Below, piece after piece: positions 6,603 through 7,548 of a stretch of DNA of 7,548 nucleotides. The notes beneath the pieces are model-generated. The model saw only the letters and a list, made by a program, of their open reading frames with translations, did not search any database and had not been told where the DNA came from. Both the position numbers and the translations under genes were made by a program. The number at the start of each line of letters is the position of its first letter. Position 1 is the stretch's first letter. This stretch comes from CAYLZO01 sp964387775 (lineage in GTDB: Bacteria; Chloroflexota; Anaerolineae; JAAYZQ01), in NCBI GenBank assembly GCA_964387775.1, contig CAYLZO010000246.1, forward strand, positions 1 to 7,548. Direction: 5' to 3'.

Positions 6603-6640
6603 AAAAAACGCTGCCGGGTATAGATAGACCCGGCAGCGTT
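6603..6640 (-). terminator. Rho-independent terminator downstream of the CarD gene
   Basis: A perfect 13-bp stem is formed by 6607-6619 (AACGCTGCCGGGT on the plus strand) and 6628-6640 around an 8-nt loop. On the minus strand the stem is followed by a run of six T (6608-6603, two of them within the stem). An outer pairing of GACGA (6599-6603) with TCGTC (6642-6646) could extend the structure. It sits 34 nt past the CarD stop codon and separates the CarD transcript from the glycosyl operon. On the plus strand there is no T-run, so it acts in one direction. Confidence 0.9.
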
Positions 6641-6673
6641 CTCGTCTTTGAGAGACTCTGGACGGTCTGGGGC

Positions 6674-7204
6674 CTAGTCTGCCTCGGCTGCGGCACGCTG
6701 CGCCGCGCTAAACCGAGCCACAGTATTTTCCAGGATCTCGTCGATGACTTTGTTGATGTCTTCCATGTCTGTGCCCGCCACCAGAGCCATCTCGGCAGTC
6801 AAGAACTCCCGGCCTCGCTTGAGATAGTCGGTATCCTTTTTTGTCAGATGCGCCTGGTGCCGGTGCCAGATCAGGTCCCGCACCGCTTTGGCGATCTTTG
6901 CTGCCCGGCCGGTCTTGAGCTGTTCCCAGATCAAGGCCTGCCGTTCCTTATAGTCCTCTGGCAGGCTTTTCGGCCGGCTGCGTAGAATGTCCATCACACG
7001 GTCGTACTTGGCCCGAGACATGGCCAGACGAACGCCAACCGAGTCCATCTTGGTTCGCGGAATGAAAACCGTCAGCTCACGGGCGGGAATCTCGATGATA
7101 AAGTAGCGTTTAGCCTCATCCAGGAGTTCCTTTTGCTCCAAGCCCGTGATCTGCCCTGCCCCATGGTAGGGATGGACCACCTTATCTCCAACAGAAAACT
7201 GCAT
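6674..7204 (-). CDS. CarD-family transcriptional regulator
   Basis: The 176-residue protein has the N-terminal RNA-polymerase-interaction fold shared with the Mfd/TRCF tudor-like domain, FSVGDKVVHPYHGAGQITGL (3-22) followed by YFIIEIP and VFIPRTKMDSVGVR. A helical C-terminal DNA-contacting domain (about 63-160) follows, with the typical ERQALIWEQLKTG and DYLKRGREFLTAEMALVAG segments. CarD proteins bind the RNA polymerase beta subunit and stabilise or tune open promoter complexes, often at rRNA and stress-related promoters. The length is close to the family norm of about 160-180. The start at 7204 has AAAGGAAAAG upstream as ribosome binding site. The gene ends at TAG 6674-6676 and has its own terminator, so it is not part of the downstream sugar operon. 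It may be cotranscribed with the small membrane ORF 38 nt upstream. Confidence 0.92.
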   Translation of the reverse strand: MQFSVGDKVVHPYHGAGQITGLEQKELLDEAKRYFIIEIPARELTVFIPRTKMDSVGVRLAMSRAKYDRVMDILRSRPKSLPEDYKERQALIWEQLKTGRAAKIAKAVRDLIWHRHQAHLTKKDTDYLKRGREFLTAEMALVAGTDMEDINKVIDEILENTVARFSAAQRAAAEAD

Positions 7205-7242
7205 TTCGTCTTTTCCTTTCTTTGTTCTCGAAAAACAGATCC

Positions 7243-7326
7243 TCAGCCCAAGACCACAAAGCGAAACAGCAGCCAGAGTGTGGCGAGGCTGACGGTAATA
7301 AAGAGTACCGGCAGACCCCTTTTCAC
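7243..7326 (-). CDS. Putative 27-residue single-helix membrane peptide (or C-terminal remnant)
   Basis: Reading from a GTG at 7326 to a TGA at 7243-7245 gives a basic start (VKRG) followed by one strongly hydrophobic stretch, LPVLFITVSLATLWLLF, then RFVVLG and the stop. This is a typical transmembrane helix with positive charges on one side. The stop lies 38 nt before the CarD start on the same strand. Only AGG about nine bases before the GTG could serve as a ribosome binding site, which is weak. The frame stays open upstream into the tandem repeats at 7332 onward, so the segment could instead be the C-terminal helix of a gene whose body was displaced or broken by the repeat array. No family was recognised. 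Confidence 0.35.
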   Translation of the reverse strand: MKRGLPVLFITVSLATLWLLFRFVVLG

Positions 7327-7331
7327 AAAAT

Positions 7332-7548
7332 AGGGCCTAACCAACGAAATCCTGGCACATTGAGCAAGGATTTTGGGGCGGCATTGGCCCTTTTGGTTCC
7401 GGCTCTGACCGGGTTAGGGCCTAACCCACGAAATCCTGACACATTGAGCAAAGATTTTGTGGACGGCGTTTTGCCCTTTTGGTTCCGGCTTGTCCGGGTT
7501 AGGGCCTAACCCACGAAATCCTGACACATTGAGCAAAGATTTTGTGGA
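7332..7548. repeat. Tandem repeat array of 84-85 bp units, running off the window
   Basis: Units beginning AGGGCCTAAC start at 7332, 7416 and 7501, giving periods of 84 and 85 bp; the third is cut by the window edge after 48 bp. Units 2 and 3 are identical over all 48 shared bases, while unit 1 differs at roughly a dozen positions. At the two intact unit junctions (7411-7427 and 7496-7512) there is a 17-bp palindrome, GGGTTAGG-G-CCTAACCC, with perfect 8-bp arms. Each unit also has a second weaker dyad; in unit 1 it is AAATCCT (7347-7353) with AGGATTT (7367-7373). There is no short repeat/unique spacer pattern, so it is not CRISPR. It is probably non-coding although one plus-strand frame stays open across it. 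Confidence 0.85.

Noticed and set aside
7222..7509. A 95-codon open frame on the plus strand through the tandem repeats
   Set aside because: The repeat units are 84 and 85 bp, so the frame is not maintained from unit to unit, and the peptide has no protein-like features.
7332..7548. CRISPR array
   Set aside because: The whole 84-85 bp unit is conserved; there are no unique spacers and no cas genes.

Overview
The window is GC-rich and looks like chromosomal DNA from a free-living bacterium, most likely Chloroflexota (Anaerolineae-like). That assignment is an inference from three things: a CarD-family regulator, the style of the encoded proteins, and AT-richer dispersed repeats built from short motifs (CGCAGAT, TGCGTGATGCGTATTGCG) in the gaps between genes. 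No rRNA, tRNA or CRISPR array was seen.

Right half to centre (7326 down to 1919, all minus strand). Reading in the direction of transcription there is a tiny one-helix membrane ORF (7326-7243), then a CarD-type RNA polymerase regulator (7204-6674), then a strong Rho-independent terminator (6603-6640). A new promoter follows at about 6534-6562. It drives a tight three-gene carbohydrate operon: a GH63-type glycoside hydrolase (6505-4742), a GT20 trehalose-6-phosphate-synthase-like enzyme (4729-3188) and a GT4 glycosyltransferase (3172-1919). The intergenic gaps are only 12 and 15 nt and all three genes share one reading frame. No trehalose-phosphate phosphatase is present in the window. Together the genes suggest synthesis and turnover of a small glucoside or oligosaccharide (trehalose-like or another compatible solute), but the actual product cannot be read from the sequence.

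Left part (1 to about 1918). This is a decayed, repeat-rich region. It holds a 5'-truncated and frameshifted DDE transposase (+, to 1640), a C-terminal remnant of an unrecognised gene (-, 744 to about 1010), a near-consensus promoter (-, 719-747) and a minimal nucleotidyltransferase gene (-, 621-367). The nucleotidyltransferase is cut short because its last eight codons and its stop lie inside a CGCAGAT-type inverted-repeat element. The GT4 gene at the end of the operon likewise takes its stop codon from a different repeat family. Positions 1-305 hold no gene that can be supported.

Right edge (7332-7548). An array of 84-85 bp tandem repeats carries a near-perfect 17-bp palindrome at the unit junctions and runs off the window. 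Units 2 and 3 are identical over the part visible, so the array looks recently expanded.
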